A stretch of 64,000 nt of DNA from Phocaeicola paurosaccharolyticus JCM 15092 (lineage in GTDB: Bacteria; Bacteroidota; Bacteroidia; Bacteroidales; Bacteroidaceae), in contig NZ_BAJR01000011.1 of the NCBI RefSeq assembly GCF_000613805.1, positions 23,955 to 87,954 on the forward strand. The letters run 5' to 3'. Positions 1 to 10,043 of this stretch are shown here, in pieces. The notes below the pieces were generated by a model. That model was not told the origin of the DNA and made no database searches. It was given only the letters and a program-made list of their open reading frames with translations. Every line of letters begins with the position of its first letter. Position 1 is the first letter of the stretch. Made by a program: the position numbers and the translations under genes.

Positions 1-1
1 T

Positions 2-85
2 GGAGGAATGGCGGAATTGGTAGACGCGCTACTTTGAGGGGGTAGTGACAGTTATGTCGTGTGAGTTCGAGTCTCATTTCCTTCA
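2..85 (+). tRNA. tRNA-Leu (anticodon GAG)
   Basis: Complete cloverleaf with a long variable arm. The acceptor arms at 2-8 and 78-84 pair over seven positions, with discriminator A at 85. The anticodon stem CTACT/GGTAG encloses loop TTGAGGG, giving anticodon GAG. The T arm has stem GTGAG/CTCAT around TTCGAGT. No CCA is encoded after the discriminator base. The extra arm fits a class II leucine tRNA. An independent terminator follows closely, so it appears to be expressed as a single tRNA unit or as the end of one that began before the window. Confidence 0.95.
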
Positions 86-95
86 CTTAATTTGA

Positions 96-125
96 AGAAT
101 CACTTAACAAAGTGGTTCTTTTTTT
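96..125 (+). terminator. Rho-independent terminator of tRNA-Leu
   Basis: A 10-bp stem (96-105 with 110-119, one G-T pair) and a 4-base loop AACA are followed by a run of T to position 125. It lies eleven bases after the tRNA. Confidence 0.85.
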
Positions 126-575
126 ATCTATACTTTTGCTCTCAGGCTCTTGAATATCTCTCTTTATTATACAAAATACCATATGTCTGTTCAGGCAATT
201 CTCCAATCTATCATGACCTCTTTCTCGTTTAATAACTGTAAATAATAGAATTTAGTTATGGTTATATATCCTAAACCTTAGGATAAAGAAACTTGTAGAA
301 AAATATGTCCATTAGGTGAAAAATTTATACAAAAGATTTGGCGTTATCTTATTTTTTTACATCTTTGTATGAAATATTGAAACACAATAAGTTCAAAATT
401 AGCTTGATAGCATTCAGTTTGCACCATCTTTTCCATTTCCCTCTTTCTAATATTGTTCTGTTCACAATACTTTGGTTGGTGAAGATTATGACATTGCCAA
501 GAGCTTATAACTTAGTCTATAAAAACACTCGCAATTATTAGAAATAATAAAGCTGCGGAATTAATTATTAATACT
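126..575. other. Intergenic region without a recognisable gene
   Basis: AT-rich DNA between the tRNA terminator and the thioredoxin-like gene. The only sizeable open frame (338-541) starts at TTG, has no family resemblance and looks like chance. The one structured element is the palindromic word at 267-285, which recurs at 49516-49534. A TACTTTTG box at 131-138 has no gene close behind it. Confidence 0.5.
267..285. repeat. Palindromic word TATCCTAAACCTTAGGATA, copy 1
   Basis: A near-perfect 19-base palindrome. Its exact reverse complement lies at 49516-49534. Both copies sit in gene-poor intergenic DNA. It might be a protein-binding site or a remnant of a small repeat family. Confidence 0.6.
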
Positions 576-2606
576 ATGAGACTTAAAACTATCTTATTTT
601 TTACATTGTTTTTCTCGCTTCAGATAATTGCAGGCAAGGTTATCAAGAACCCGGAAATAGAATACAGAGCTAGATGGATGACAATCACTGAGATTGAACT
701 TACGAAAGAAGCAACTATAATTCGTGGCACCCTTGGACAGGGTTCGTCTATCATCAACAATACAGTACTAAGGGACCGCAATTCCGGCAAGGAGTATAAG
801 TTCCTTCGCGTAGAGGGTATCAAGGCACACGAACAGGCTGTTGATGGAACAACCTGCAGCGTATATTTTGAACCTTTGGATGCTGAAGTCAAGGAGCTCA
901 ACTATATTGAGGTGGGCAATAATATGCTCGGCAACTATTACGGCATAAAGCTACAGTCCAAGACAAAGCAGTCGAAAAGAGAGGTAGCTAATTCGGGAGC
1001 AAGGGAGGTCAATCCTGAATCACTTGACTTTGATTATTATATGAGTCAGCCTTACACCCCCAATACTAAATGGCATTTCAGCAATCTGCCATACAAGAGT
1101 GCTTTTGAGGGAGGTAAGGCACAGATAAAAATCCATATAAAAAAATTACCGAAGGAGATTGCTAATATGGTGGCAAGTGCGACAGCAAGAGTAACTAATC
1201 AGATTACAAGGCAGGAGGAGACGATATTCGCTAATATTGACGAGAACAATAGCTTTACGCTCGACCTCAATCTTCCCTATCCGCAGTCCATATATATAAA
1301 TTCTTTCGGTAACTTATTCATTACCCCTGGTGACACTCTTGAAATGTTCACTACTATAGAAACGGCTCCAGACAACAGAGGTCCTAGATTTAAAACTTTT
1401 CGCAGCAAGGGAGAATCTGCTGTGATAAACACACTTCTTCCTAAGCTCATTGAAAAATATGGTAAGAACGAATACAATTACAAAGAGGCTTCTGAGATGA
1501 TTGCCAAAGGCAAGGATGCTGTTCAGCCTGTTCTTGAGCGTTGGGCAAATCAGGCAAACGAGATTATTGCAGATGAGGAATTCCGACAGGCACTCATCAA
1601 TTCGCCGCTCAGCACATTCGGAAAAGATATAGTAATGATGTCGGCTGTGACAAACAAATGTATTGAGGTAGAGGATGTAATGTCAAATTATCAATCCAAT
1701 CAGTATACTCAGACACAGTCAGAAGACGGTAGTGTGAAGTTAGAAATGAATCCAAATTATGTTCCACTTGATTATGACTTAGTATATGGCATATTGTTGA
1801 AGAACAAGGATCTTATTTTCAACAATGCTCTCGTACTCTGCGAATTCAGTCAGTGGGTATTTGTGAATCGTACACTTTATAGTCAAATGCTCAATAAGTG
1901 GAACAATGATAGAGATGAGCATGGTTATATAATAAATCAGTACCGTTGCGACGATTATGGTATGGCAGGCACTTTTATGAATGACCTTTGGTTATCGCAG
2001 CACATTGTTTTTGATATGGAGCGAACCCAAAAGGATGATAAACTTGGTCAGCTTGGTGAATACCGTTCAGTACGACTTGACTATATAGCAAACAAGGTTG
2101 GTGAGTCTTTGGCCGGCATTCAGAATATAAAGGTGGCACAAACCATAACCAATGAATTCCGCAACTTTGTGAAATCAACAGAAATCGGCACTGAAGAGAT
2201 CGGAACAGGTTGGACTGAAGAACAGGAAGCATTATGGAACAAAATCGTTTCACCTTACAAAGGTAACCTCCTTTTACTAGACTTCTGGAATATGGGTTGT
2301 GGACCCTGCCGTTCAGGCATGATGAGTCAGAAAAAAATTGTTGAAGAATTGAAGGACGAACCGGTGAAGTTCCTCTACATCAACACCATTAATGAGAAAG
2401 ATGACAGTGAGAAGTGGATGGGCGAAAAGAATATAAAGGGTGAGCATATATACATAACCAATGAAGAATGGAAGCAATTTCAGACAATGATTAACTTTCA
2501 AGGAATTCCTCGTTGTGTACTCGTAGGGAAGAACGGCAAACTCATTGAAAGGGATTTTGATATTACAAGTGCATCTGAAATTGGAGAACTGATAAAGAGA
2601 TTCTGA
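576..2606 (+). CDS. TlpA-like thioredoxin family protein, exported
   Basis: A 676-residue protein that begins with a signal peptide (about residues 1-20) and ends in a thioredoxin-fold domain (about residues 545-676). The redox motif CGPC sits at residues 575-578 after FWNMG, and a cis-proline region (GIPRCVLV) follows near residue 650. The long region ahead of the thioredoxin domain is the variable substrate or partner part seen in many Bacteroidetes TlpA-like proteins. Family knowledge suggests a periplasmic or membrane-anchored thiol-disulfide oxidoreductase. The partner cannot be read from the sequence. The start at 576 puts the signal peptide directly at the N terminus. It is monocistronic and ends ahead of a convergent GH5 gene. 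Confidence 0.85.
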   Translation: MRLKTILFFTLFFSLQIIAGKVIKNPEIEYRARWMTITEIELTKEATIIRGTLGQGSSIINNTVLRDRNSGKEYKFLRVEGIKAHEQAVDGTTCSVYFEPLDAEVKELNYIEVGNNMLGNYYGIKLQSKTKQSKREVANSGAREVNPESLDFDYYMSQPYTPNTKWHFSNLPYKSAFEGGKAQIKIHIKKLPKEIANMVASATARVTNQITRQEETIFANIDENNSFTLDLNLPYPQSIYINSFGNLFITPGDTLEMFTTIETAPDNRGPRFKTFRSKGESAVINTLLPKLIEKYGKNEYNYKEASEMIAKGKDAVQPVLERWANQANEIIADEEFRQALINSPLSTFGKDIVMMSAVTNKCIEVEDVMSNYQSNQYTQTQSEDGSVKLEMNPNYVPLDYDLVYGILLKNKDLIFNNALVLCEFSQWVFVNRTLYSQMLNKWNNDRDEHGYIINQYRCDDYGMAGTFMNDLWLSQHIVFDMERTQKDDKLGQLGEYRSVRLDYIANKVGESLAGIQNIKVAQTITNEFRNFVKSTEIGTEEIGTGWTEEQEALWNKIVSPYKGNLLLLDFWNMGCGPCRSGMMSQKKIVEELKDEPVKFLYINTINEKDDSEKWMGEKNIKGEHIYITNEEWKQFQTMINFQGIPRCVLVGKNGKLIERDFDITSASEIGELIKRF

Positions 2607-2672
2607 ATCAGCTTGATGAGTTGTAGAACTCGGCAGTAAGATGCTTCAATCAAGATGTACACTCGATATAAC

Positions 2673-2709
2673 GTAATGCCTTTGATAAGTAATTTATCAA
2701 AGGCATTAC
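2673..2709. terminator. Perfect 16-bp hairpin between convergent genes
   Basis: Arms 2673-2688 and 2694-2709 are exact reverse complements with a 5-base loop. There is no clear T run on either side. It lies between the stop codons of the thioredoxin-like and GH5 genes and probably stabilises or ends transcripts from both sides. Confidence 0.6.
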
Positions 2710-2753
2710 TGTTTATGTAGTTCAACTTGTCGAGATAGTAATTATGAAAGGTA

Positions 2754-3755
2754 CTATTCTGAAATAATAGCGGGAACAAAGTCAGAAGATGTCAGCTCTT
2801 CAATAACTATATTTGCCCACTCTTTCAGATTATTATCTTTCCAATCTCCTTCCGATGAGGCTGAAGGGTATAGCATTGAGCATGTCTCATTCTTATCGGC
2901 TATTGACCATGCTGCCCAGCTTATCTTATTCTTATTCATCCAATTAATCCATTTTCCCCACTCTTCACTATTTATAGGTCCATCTCCTGTAGCTTCCATT
3001 CCGGCACATTCAGAAACGAATATAGGAAGTCCTTTAGAGAGAGCATAGTCCGCTCTGTCGCGCAGTGATTGTCCATGGGTATTAGCATAGAAGTGAAGGG
3101 TGTACATAATATTCTTGAACCCTGTTATAGGATCATCTGCCGCAATATGAATGTCCTGATCCCAATGGGGACTGCCAATAAGTATTACTGCATTAGGCTC
3201 AATTGCTCGTATCGTTTTGATAAGCTCTATAGAGTAGTTCTTTACCTCAGTCCAACTATCGTTTATAGGCTCATTGTATAACTCATAGATTACGTTAGGT
3301 ACACCCTTATATCTCTTTGCCATCTTGGTAAAGAACTCCTTGGCCTCATTTAGCCTCAAGTTATGGCAGTGCCAGTCTATTATGACATAGGCACCATTCT
3401 CTATTGCTGCATTGGCAATTTTGCTAACGCACTCTATGCCAAAGTCCGGCCTGTTTATATAACTGTTCTTATCAATGTCTACGCCCATAGCAGCACGCAG
3501 TACATCAGCTCTCCAATGATTTATAATATATTTTGCGGATGATTCATTATAAAAACGTGGCCAGAAGTTATGCCATCCGTAGCTTACACCTCGCAGTGTA
3601 ACTGTATCTCCATTACTGTTCATCAGAAAATTGCCCTTGACAGAGAGTGCAGGAAGTATATTAGTCCTATCATTATTATTGATGAAAGTTCTGCTTTTAC
3701 ATCCCATTAGCATCATAAGACAGCATAATGTCATAATAAGTTTTATCTGCTTCAT
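2754..3755 (-). CDS. Glycoside hydrolase family 5 lipoprotein (endoglucanase-like)
   Basis: A 333-residue lipoprotein with signal and lipobox ending at Cys19 (LMGC), so it is predicted to be membrane-anchored on the surface or periplasmic side. The GH5 landmarks are in order: DWH at 127-129, the acid/base motif YNEP with Glu162, LHFYA with His221 and Tyr223, and the nucleophile motif FVSEC with Glu249. Its length suits a single catalytic domain without a carbohydrate-binding module. The family cleaves beta-1,4-glucans or mannans by a retaining mechanism, and the exact substrate cannot be fixed from sequence alone. It faces the thioredoxin-like gene and is not part of a visible SusC/SusD locus. 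The nearest other glycosidase is the GH3 gene at 5014. Confidence 0.85.
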   Translation of the reverse strand: MKQIKLIMTLCCLMMLMGCKSRTFINNNDRTNILPALSVKGNFLMNSNGDTVTLRGVSYGWHNFWPRFYNESSAKYIINHWRADVLRAAMGVDIDKNSYINRPDFGIECVSKIANAAIENGAYVIIDWHCHNLRLNEAKEFFTKMAKRYKGVPNVIYELYNEPINDSWTEVKNYSIELIKTIRAIEPNAVILIGSPHWDQDIHIAADDPITGFKNIMYTLHFYANTHGQSLRDRADYALSKGLPIFVSECAGMEATGDGPINSEEWGKWINWMNKNKISWAAWSIADKNETCSMLYPSASSEGDWKDNNLKEWANIVIEELTSSDFVPAIISE

Positions 3756-3906
3756 AAATTATAGTTTATCAAGGTTGATTAAATCATTGGTTATCTGTTA
3801 TGTTAGCTTATAAATATACCAAATAATCTGTAATATCATAGTTAAACTATATTAGTTTTACATGTGTACCTAATCAGTAAAGAAATCTTTTTATTGTAAA
3901 ACAATT

Positions 3907-3994
3907 CTTTGTTTGCCATCGTCATCCCATCGGTCGTCAGCGCCGACCATTCAGTTGTCGTCGGCGTCTCATCAGTTGCCGCCGTCAACTGAAC
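3907..3994. repeat. GC-rich degenerate ~21-bp tandem repeat
   Basis: A patch much richer in G and C than its surroundings, made of about three imperfect 20-22-base units that each start with CAT (at 3928, 3948 and 3970) and are rich in CGTC and GCC. GGTCG/CGACC and CAGTTG/CAACTG within it can form stems. It lies upstream of the GH5 gene and downstream of the DUF4468 gene. Confidence 0.6.
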
Positions 3995-4050
3995 AATATA
4001 ACCTTACATCTCCCTGTTTATGGCATAATGAGAGCTTTTAATTTGTACAA

Positions 4051-4081
4051 TAAAAAAGGCCTGTACTCTCTGTACAGACCT
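4051..4081 (-). terminator. Terminator of the DUF4468 gene
   Basis: Stem 4057-4066 with 4072-4081 (one mismatch) around TCTCT. The A run at 4052-4057 is a T run on the minus strand. It is placed 26 bases beyond the stop codon at 4107. Confidence 0.75.
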
Positions 4082-4106
4082 ATAATATATTTGGAATAAA
4101 ACTTAG

Positions 4107-4790
4107 TTACCAATTATCATTCTCATTGCCCACCAATCCATTTTTCACTGCCTCCTCAATTTTGTCCATTATTACATTTGAGAATGCGTGAGTCATAATA
4201 AGTGCTTTTGCAGATGTCTTCTTATGTTTATCTTTAGGAACGAAAGGAAAACATCCGTCAAGCGCCCATTTTTCTTCCACAGTTACTGGAACAGTACCAC
4301 CCATGGCTCCCATGATTCCTCCTCCTGAAACGATAAAAGCATCATAGTTCTGTACTGTATAAGTAACTCTTATCTTGCCATCCTTGATATCAATTTTTAT
4401 GATAGGTTTCACACTTATCTCATAAGTGTTAATTCCACCAACGTGAGAGGCTACATTAGAAAGATATGCCTGAACTATTATGCATCCCAACTCCTTGTCG
4501 TTCAATTGAATGACAGATTTTGCGTCGTTGAATGATGCTGTTGCCCAATAGTTTAATAATACATACAATTGATCTTTAGTCTGATTTTTGCAATCTATAA
4601 CTTGGATGTAAGTTAGTGAGTTGTTCTTATCTAGAGTAAGGGTAGAGACGAGGTTTTCAGCTGCTTCAGTCCATTTTTCACCATATCTCTCTTTAGCGTA
4701 CTTCTCAAGATCGTCTGTGCGAATTAATTGAGCATTTGCTGCTACTGCCATCATTATTATAGAGGCAAGAATAATAAGTCGGTTTCTCAT
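4107..4790 (-). CDS. DUF4468-like exported protein
   Basis: A 227-residue protein with a clear signal peptide (residues 1-20, ending ANAQ). The middle resembles the Bacteroidetes DUF4468 family (TBP-like fold): an early YVLLNYWA-type helix, then strands ending in the ITYTVQNYD-like segment. The family has no established function. The C-terminal part, with VEEKWALDGCFPF and a final helix, resembles many members. It has its own terminator and no operon partner. The assignment rests on pattern resemblance and would need a profile search to confirm. Confidence 0.65.
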   Translation of the reverse strand: MRNRLIILASIIMMAVAANAQLIRTDDLEKYAKERYGEKWTEAAENLVSTLTLDKNNSLTYIQVIDCKNQTKDQLYVLLNYWATASFNDAKSVIQLNDKELGCIIVQAYLSNVASHVGGINTYEISVKPIIKIDIKDGKIRVTYTVQNYDAFIVSGGGIMGAMGGTVPVTVEEKWALDGCFPFVPKDKHKKTSAKALIMTHAFSNVIMDKIEEAVKNGLVGNENDNW

Positions 4791-4944
4791 TTTGTAGTAT
4801 AAATTAATTTTATTGTCTTTGTTCTGTTTTATTGAATAACTTTTCTTGACAAATATATAAAAAAAGAGTCCTAAAAAACAATAGGCAATAATTTATTTGA
4901 ATATTAATACTATTTATTTACTGATGTTTTTCAATTTATTTCAT

Positions 4945-4952
4945 TAAGTTTG
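4945..4952 (+). promoter_or_regulatory. Possible -7 box (TAAGTTTG) for the GH3 gene
   Basis: Matches the Bacteroidetes -7 consensus TAnnTTTG. It lies 61 bases before the GH3 start. No good TTG is seen at the -33 position, so support is moderate. Confidence 0.4.
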
Positions 4953-5013
4953 TGACACTTAATAACCTTAAATTAAAACGAACCACCTAAAAGTAAATTT
5001 AAGAGTTATTACT

Positions 5014-7696
5014 ATGAAGAAGAAAAACATTTTGTTGGTTGGATTACTCTGTCTATCCGGCGTTGCAAGTGCTCAGCATTCTAATTCCAAGAATGTTAGG
5101 CCTATAACAGTCAGAGAGACATATGACCATCCTTTTTGGAATCCCAAATTGCCGGTGGATGAGCGCATCGACAACCTTCTATCTCTTATGACAGTAGAAG
5201 AGAAAATCACACAGATGATGAACCGTTCTCTCTCTATTGACCGGCTCAATATTCCTGCCTACAACTGGTGGGGTGAGGCTTGTCACGGTTTGATGGGTGT
5301 CTCAGATGTGACAGTGTTCCCTCAGGCTATAGCTTTGGCTGCCACCTTCGATGATAATCAGGTGTTAAAGACATACTCTATGGTATCTGACGAAGCACGT
5401 GGACGCTTTAACTCTATCCCAAGAGACGGAGAGATTGGCCCATATGTATCTTCAATTCCAAATCTTACATTTGGGCCCCAAACGTTAACCTTATACGCGA
5501 TCCTCGTTGGGGAAGAGGACAGGAGAGCTTTGGTGAGGATCCTCTATTGCTCTCAAAAATGGGAGTTAGTGTGGTTGTAGGTATGCAAGGTACTGATCCT
5601 AATCATTTCAAGACGCACGCTTGTGCTAAACATTATGCTGTACACTCCGGTCCTGAACCGTTGCGTCATGAGTTTAATGCTGTGGTGAGCAAACGTGATT
5701 TGTGGGAATCATATCTGCCTGCATTCAAGGCATTGGTGAAAGAGGGTAACGTACAGGAGGTGATGTGTGCATATTCTGCTTTCGACGGTAAGCCATGTTG
5801 CAGCAGCGGACGATTACTTATTGATATATTACGTGAACGTTGGGGATACGAAGGCATCATCCTTACAGATTGTGATGCTATAAACGACTTCTATATACCT
5901 GGCAGACATGAGACACATAAAAATCCTGCTGAGGCTAGTGTGGATGCTGTGTTGCATGGTACAGACCTGGAGTGCGGTCGTTCCTATCAGTCGCTTAATC
6001 AGGCATTGAAGGATGGACTTATCACCGAACTGGATATTGATGTTTCATTGCGCCGTGTATTAAAAGGACGTTTCCAACTAGGTTTGCTAGATCCTGATGA
6101 ACTATCTCCATATGCATCAATACCGGGAAGTGTAGTCGACTGCCAAGCTCACCGTGACCAAGCATTGAATATGGCTCGTTCAAGTCAGGTGTTGCTTAAA
6201 AACAATGGTCTGTTGCCTCTTAGTAAAGAGTTGAAGAATATTGCTGTTGTAGGTCCTAACATCGATGACGAAATAATGATGCGCGGTAACTATAGTGGTG
6301 TCCCTACTCACTGTACTACTATTCTTGAAGGATTGAAAAAAGCTATGCCTAATGCAAACTTCATCGTTGAGCAGGGCTCCGGCATAGAAAATAACTATAT
6401 TGAGTTCTCAAAGAATAATCAGGTTATGAGCAATGGAGAGATTGGATTCTCTGCCCGTTACTTCAAAAATCAATCATTCACAGGAGAACCGATAAAATCT
6501 ATTCAAGTGAAGAATATAGATTTCCAGACTGAGGGAGGTTATGGGTTTGGTGAAGGGGTACCTACATCCGACTTTTCAGCTATATATACTGCTAAATATA
6601 AGGCAGATAATAGCGGTGAACTCTCTTTCTCTGTTCGTGGAAATAACTTTACTATAAAAATTAACGGAGATAGCATTGGCGGGTTCAGACCACGTCCACT
6701 GTCATTCACATACACTCCAGGCATGAAGCTTACGGAAGATCAGCGTCGTGAGCTCTTCTCTCAATCTTTCCGTCGTCCTCTTACTATTAACCATAAAGTG
6801 AATAAAGGAGAGGAATACAATATTGAGATAGATTATATCTCTGCAACCAAAGGCTCTGTATCCAACTTGATGGTAAATGTAAATGAACGTAAGTTTACAG
6901 ATTTCGCTGCTATTAAAGATAAAGTTAAGGATGCCGATGTAATTATCTATGTTGGTGGTATCACCTCATCACAAGAGGGAGAGGGGCATGAACGTGCTAC
7001 TATCGAACTACCGGAGGTTCAGCAATCATTCTTGAAAGCAATGCATGATACAGGTAAGCCTGTAGTGAATGTCAACTGCTCCGGTTCGGCTATCGGATTT
7101 GAGAATGTTGACTCATATTACGATGCTCTCCTTCAGGCTTGGTATCCAGGACAAGAGGGTGGTGAGGCTGTTGCCGATATACTCTTTGGCAATTACAATC
7201 CTTCAGGAAAGCTTCCTGTTACTTTTTATAAGTCTACGTATCAGTTGCCTAATTTCATGGATTATGAGATGACCAACCGTACCTACCGTTACTTTAATGG
7301 AGTACCTCAGTATGCATTTGGTTACGGATTAAGCTATACCAAGTTTGACTTCGGACAGGCTAAACTATCTAAAAATAAGATTAAAGCAGGTGAGAGCGTG
7401 AAGATTACTATCCTGTAGAAAATGTGGGAGGTAGAGATGGAGCTGAAGTGGTGCAGGTATATGTAAAGAGCCTGACAAACCCTGATGCTCCAATAAAAGC
7501 TCTTAAGGCGTTTAAACGTGTAGAAATAAAACAAGGTGAAAAGTGCAAGGTTACTCTTACACTCACTCCTGATGCTTTTTCATACTACAATGACAAGAAA
7601 GATGATCTTGATGTATTCACAGGCGACTACCAGCTTCTATATGGTTCATCGTCACGTGATGAAGATTTACAGGCATTGCCTATACGTGTAATCTAA
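5014..7696 (+). pseudogene. GH3 glycosidase (beta-glucosidase/xylosidase type), two frameshifts
   Basis: One gene spread over three frames: 5014 to about 5472, about 5473 to 7412, and about 7413 to 7696. Adding one T to the run at 5470-5472 restores LTF-WAPNVNLIRDPRWGRG, the GH3 signature. Adding one C at 7412-7413 restores ITI-PVENVGGRDGAEVVQVYV. The repaired protein of about 894 residues has a signal peptide, a GH3 N-terminal domain, the nucleophile region GIILTDCDAI, a GH3 C-terminal domain interrupted by a PA14-like insert (about residues 460-600), and a C-terminal fibronectin type III-like domain. Family role: removal of terminal glucose or xylose from beta-linked glycans in the periplasm. 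Everything else reads cleanly, so the gene may be intact in the organism and damaged only in the assembly. Confidence 0.85.
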
Positions 7697-7817
7697 TAAA
7701 AGAGTTGCAGTGTCAATTGTAGATATACTTAATTCTTTAAACAGACTTTTTCTGTTGTCTGTTATTCAACAGGTATGGAGTATATATATTGTCATTGCAT
7801 GAATAACCTACCATCAT

Positions 7818-7849
7818 AAAAAAGGTGTACATCTGATGTACACCTTTTT
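7818..7849. terminator. Bidirectional terminator between GH3 and S9 genes
   Basis: A near-perfect palindrome: arms AAAAAGGTGTACATC and its complement flank a single central T. A and T tails on both sides suit termination in both directions between the two convergent genes. Confidence 0.8.
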
Positions 7850-7868
7850 GTTCTATATCATAATAGAT

Positions 7869-9980
7869 TTATTTCTTCAACCACTTATCGAGCCATTTGA
7901 AGTATGTTCTCTGCCAAAGAATACCATTCTGTGGTTTCAATACCCAGTGGTTTTCATCAGGGTATAGAAGAAGCTCTGCAGGAATACCGCGAAGAACTGC
8001 AGCGTTGAAAGCTGACATACCTTGTGAAGCCAGAATACGATAATCTTTCTCACCATGGATACAAAGTATTGGAGTATCCCATTTGTCAACAAACTTATGT
8101 GGTGAGTTAGCAAAGGTGCGCTGTGCGATGGCATTGTTCTTTTCCCAATATGCACCACCCATATCCCAATTTGCAAACCACATCTCCTCTGTTTCCAGAT
8201 ACTGCTGTTCGATATTGAAGATGCCATCGTGTGCTATGAATGCTTTGAAACGTTTGTCGTGATTTCCTGCTAACCAGTAAACAGAGAAACCTCCGAAGCT
8301 TGCTCCAACACAACCAAGACGATTCTTGTCAACATATAATTCCTTAGATATATCGTCAATAGCCGATAAATAATCCTTCATACACTGGCCTGCGTAATCA
8401 CCGCTGATCTGTTCCAGCCACTCCATACCGAAACCTGGAAGACCACGACGGTTTGGAGCAATGATGATATAATCGTTTGCTGCCATAATTTGGAAGTTCC
8501 ATCTGTAGCTCCAGAACTGGCTTACAGGACTCTGAGGACCACCTTCGCAGAATAGGAGGGTAGGGTATTTCTTGTTTGGATCGAAGTTGATAGGATAGAT
8601 CACCCAAGATAGCATATCTTTTCCATCTGTAGTCTTAGTCCATCTTTCCTCTACCTTTCCAATCTTGAGCTGTTTGAAAATATGGTCGTTCTCGTGAGAT
8701 AGCTGCTCTACTTTTCCACTCTTTGTGTTGAGTGTAAATATTTCGTCAGCATGACTTATTGAGTGACGAGTTGTTATTATATTATCACCGCACAGATTTA
8801 CTGAAGCATAGTCATACATGCCATCTGTAAGCTTTTTTACTTCACCCTTAAGGTTTGTTGAATATATCATGGTTGTACCATGCCATACTCCAATGAAATA
8901 GAGTTTAGATGAGTTTTTCGTCCAGCAGAAATCGTCTACTCCCGATTCGAATGATTCGGTAACATACTGTTTCTTACCTGTAGCAAGTTCCATTACGCAG
9001 AGGCGGTTTCTGTCACTCTCGTAGCCATCACGTTCCATACTTTGCCAAGCGATATATTTCCCATCTGGTGAGAACTTAGGATTGATGTCATAACCCATAT
9101 TCTTGTCAGGGTTGTCTTCGCTCTTGCAGAGATTCTTTGTACTCTTGTTCTCGAGGTTATATAGATATATATCCGAGTCGGTAGAGGTGGCATATGCCAT
9201 TCCCTCTTTCTTACGGCTTGTATATGCAATGCTCTTTGAATCGCAGCTCCAAGCAAGCTGCTCAATACCTCCGAAAGGTTTCAATGGAGCCTCGAATGGT
9301 TCGTCAAGCATTATATCTGTTGCTTTCCCTATCTTTTCACCGTCGAATGGCGCAACAAAAGGATGTGGTATGCTCTCTACCCACTCATCCCAATGTTTGT
9401 ACATAAGGTCGTTAACAATGATACCTGATGATTTTGGAAGGTCTGGATAGATGTCTACAGTTCGTTTACCATACTTTATCTGTGAGATGAAGAGTACCTG
9501 TTTGCCATCAGGAGAGAATTTGAATCCCTCAATGTCACCTTCATAGTCAGATATTTTCTTTCTGTCTGTTCCGTCAGGATTCATCTCCCATATCTGGCTG
9601 CTTCCGCTTTCATTGCTGAGGAATGTAATCTTCTTTCCTGCTTTTGTCCATGTTGGCTGGTTCTCACTGAATGCGCTTTGTGTAAGCAGGGTGTTGTTTT
9701 TCCCATCAGCATCCATTACATATATCTCTGTATGGCTCTTGTTCTGTGGTACGCTGTAGTATGTCACTGTGTAGGCAATTTTCTTGCCATCAGGAGATAC
9801 GTCAAGACTTCCTATTCTTCCCATTGCCCAAAGAGCTTCAGGAGTAAGAACTCCGTCTTTAATTTCAATGTTCTGTTTACCGATAATATTCTCTGATTTT
9901 GTATCGGACAGATTTAGCCCACTACTTGTTGAGGCTATCAATAAAGAAACTGACATAATTAGAATCTTCTTTTTTTTCAT
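7869..9980 (-). CDS. S9 family prolyl oligopeptidase-type serine peptidase
   Basis: A 703-residue exported peptidase. A signal peptide (about 1-20) is followed by a beta-propeller built from TolB/PD40-like repeats (SPDGKKI, NPDGTDR, SPDGKQV, SPDGKYI), then an alpha/beta hydrolase domain from about residue 455. The catalytic triad reads Ser561 (GASFGG), Asp646 (HGEKDYR) and His678 (DENHW). The propeller-plus-hydrolase plan and the length fit the acylaminoacyl-peptidase/DPP group of S9, which trims short peptides in the periplasm. Exact specificity is not readable. It is transcribed singly between a convergent GH3 gene and the terminator of yidC. Confidence 0.9.
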   Translation of the reverse strand: MKKKKILIMSVSLLIASTSSGLNLSDTKSENIIGKQNIEIKDGVLTPEALWAMGRIGSLDVSPDGKKIAYTVTYYSVPQNKSHTEIYVMDADGKNNTLLTQSAFSENQPTWTKAGKKITFLSNESGSSQIWEMNPDGTDRKKISDYEGDIEGFKFSPDGKQVLFISQIKYGKRTVDIYPDLPKSSGIIVNDLMYKHWDEWVESIPHPFVAPFDGEKIGKATDIMLDEPFEAPLKPFGGIEQLAWSCDSKSIAYTSRKKEGMAYATSTDSDIYLYNLENKSTKNLCKSEDNPDKNMGYDINPKFSPDGKYIAWQSMERDGYESDRNRLCVMELATGKKQYVTESFESGVDDFCWTKNSSKLYFIGVWHGTTMIYSTNLKGEVKKLTDGMYDYASVNLCGDNIITTRHSISHADEIFTLNTKSGKVEQLSHENDHIFKQLKIGKVEERWTKTTDGKDMLSWVIYPINFDPNKKYPTLLFCEGGPQSPVSQFWSYRWNFQIMAANDYIIIAPNRRGLPGFGMEWLEQISGDYAGQCMKDYLSAIDDISKELYVDKNRLGCVGASFGGFSVYWLAGNHDKRFKAFIAHDGIFNIEQQYLETEEMWFANWDMGGAYWEKNNAIAQRTFANSPHKFVDKWDTPILCIHGEKDYRILASQGMSAFNAAVLRGIPAELLLYPDENHWVLKPQNGILWQRTYFKWLDKWLKK

Positions 9981-9994
9981 AGGTGGTAATATTT

Positions 9995-10024
9995 AAAAAA
10001 GGGCAGAATTGTAAAACTCTGCCC
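9995..10024 (-). terminator. Terminator after yidC
   Basis: Stem GGGCAGA (10001-10007) with TCTGCCC (10018-10024). An A run at 9995-10000 forms the minus-strand T tail. It lies between the S9 start and the yidC stop. Confidence 0.85.
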
Positions 10025-10043
10025 CTCATATTATATCAACAAA

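Noticed and set aside
338..541. 67-codon open frame
   Set aside because: Starts at TTG, AT-rich, no family pattern and no promoter placement.
2754..7696. Polysaccharide utilisation locus
   Set aside because: GH5 and GH3 are close, but no SusC/SusD pair or sensor-regulator is present and they are on opposite strands.
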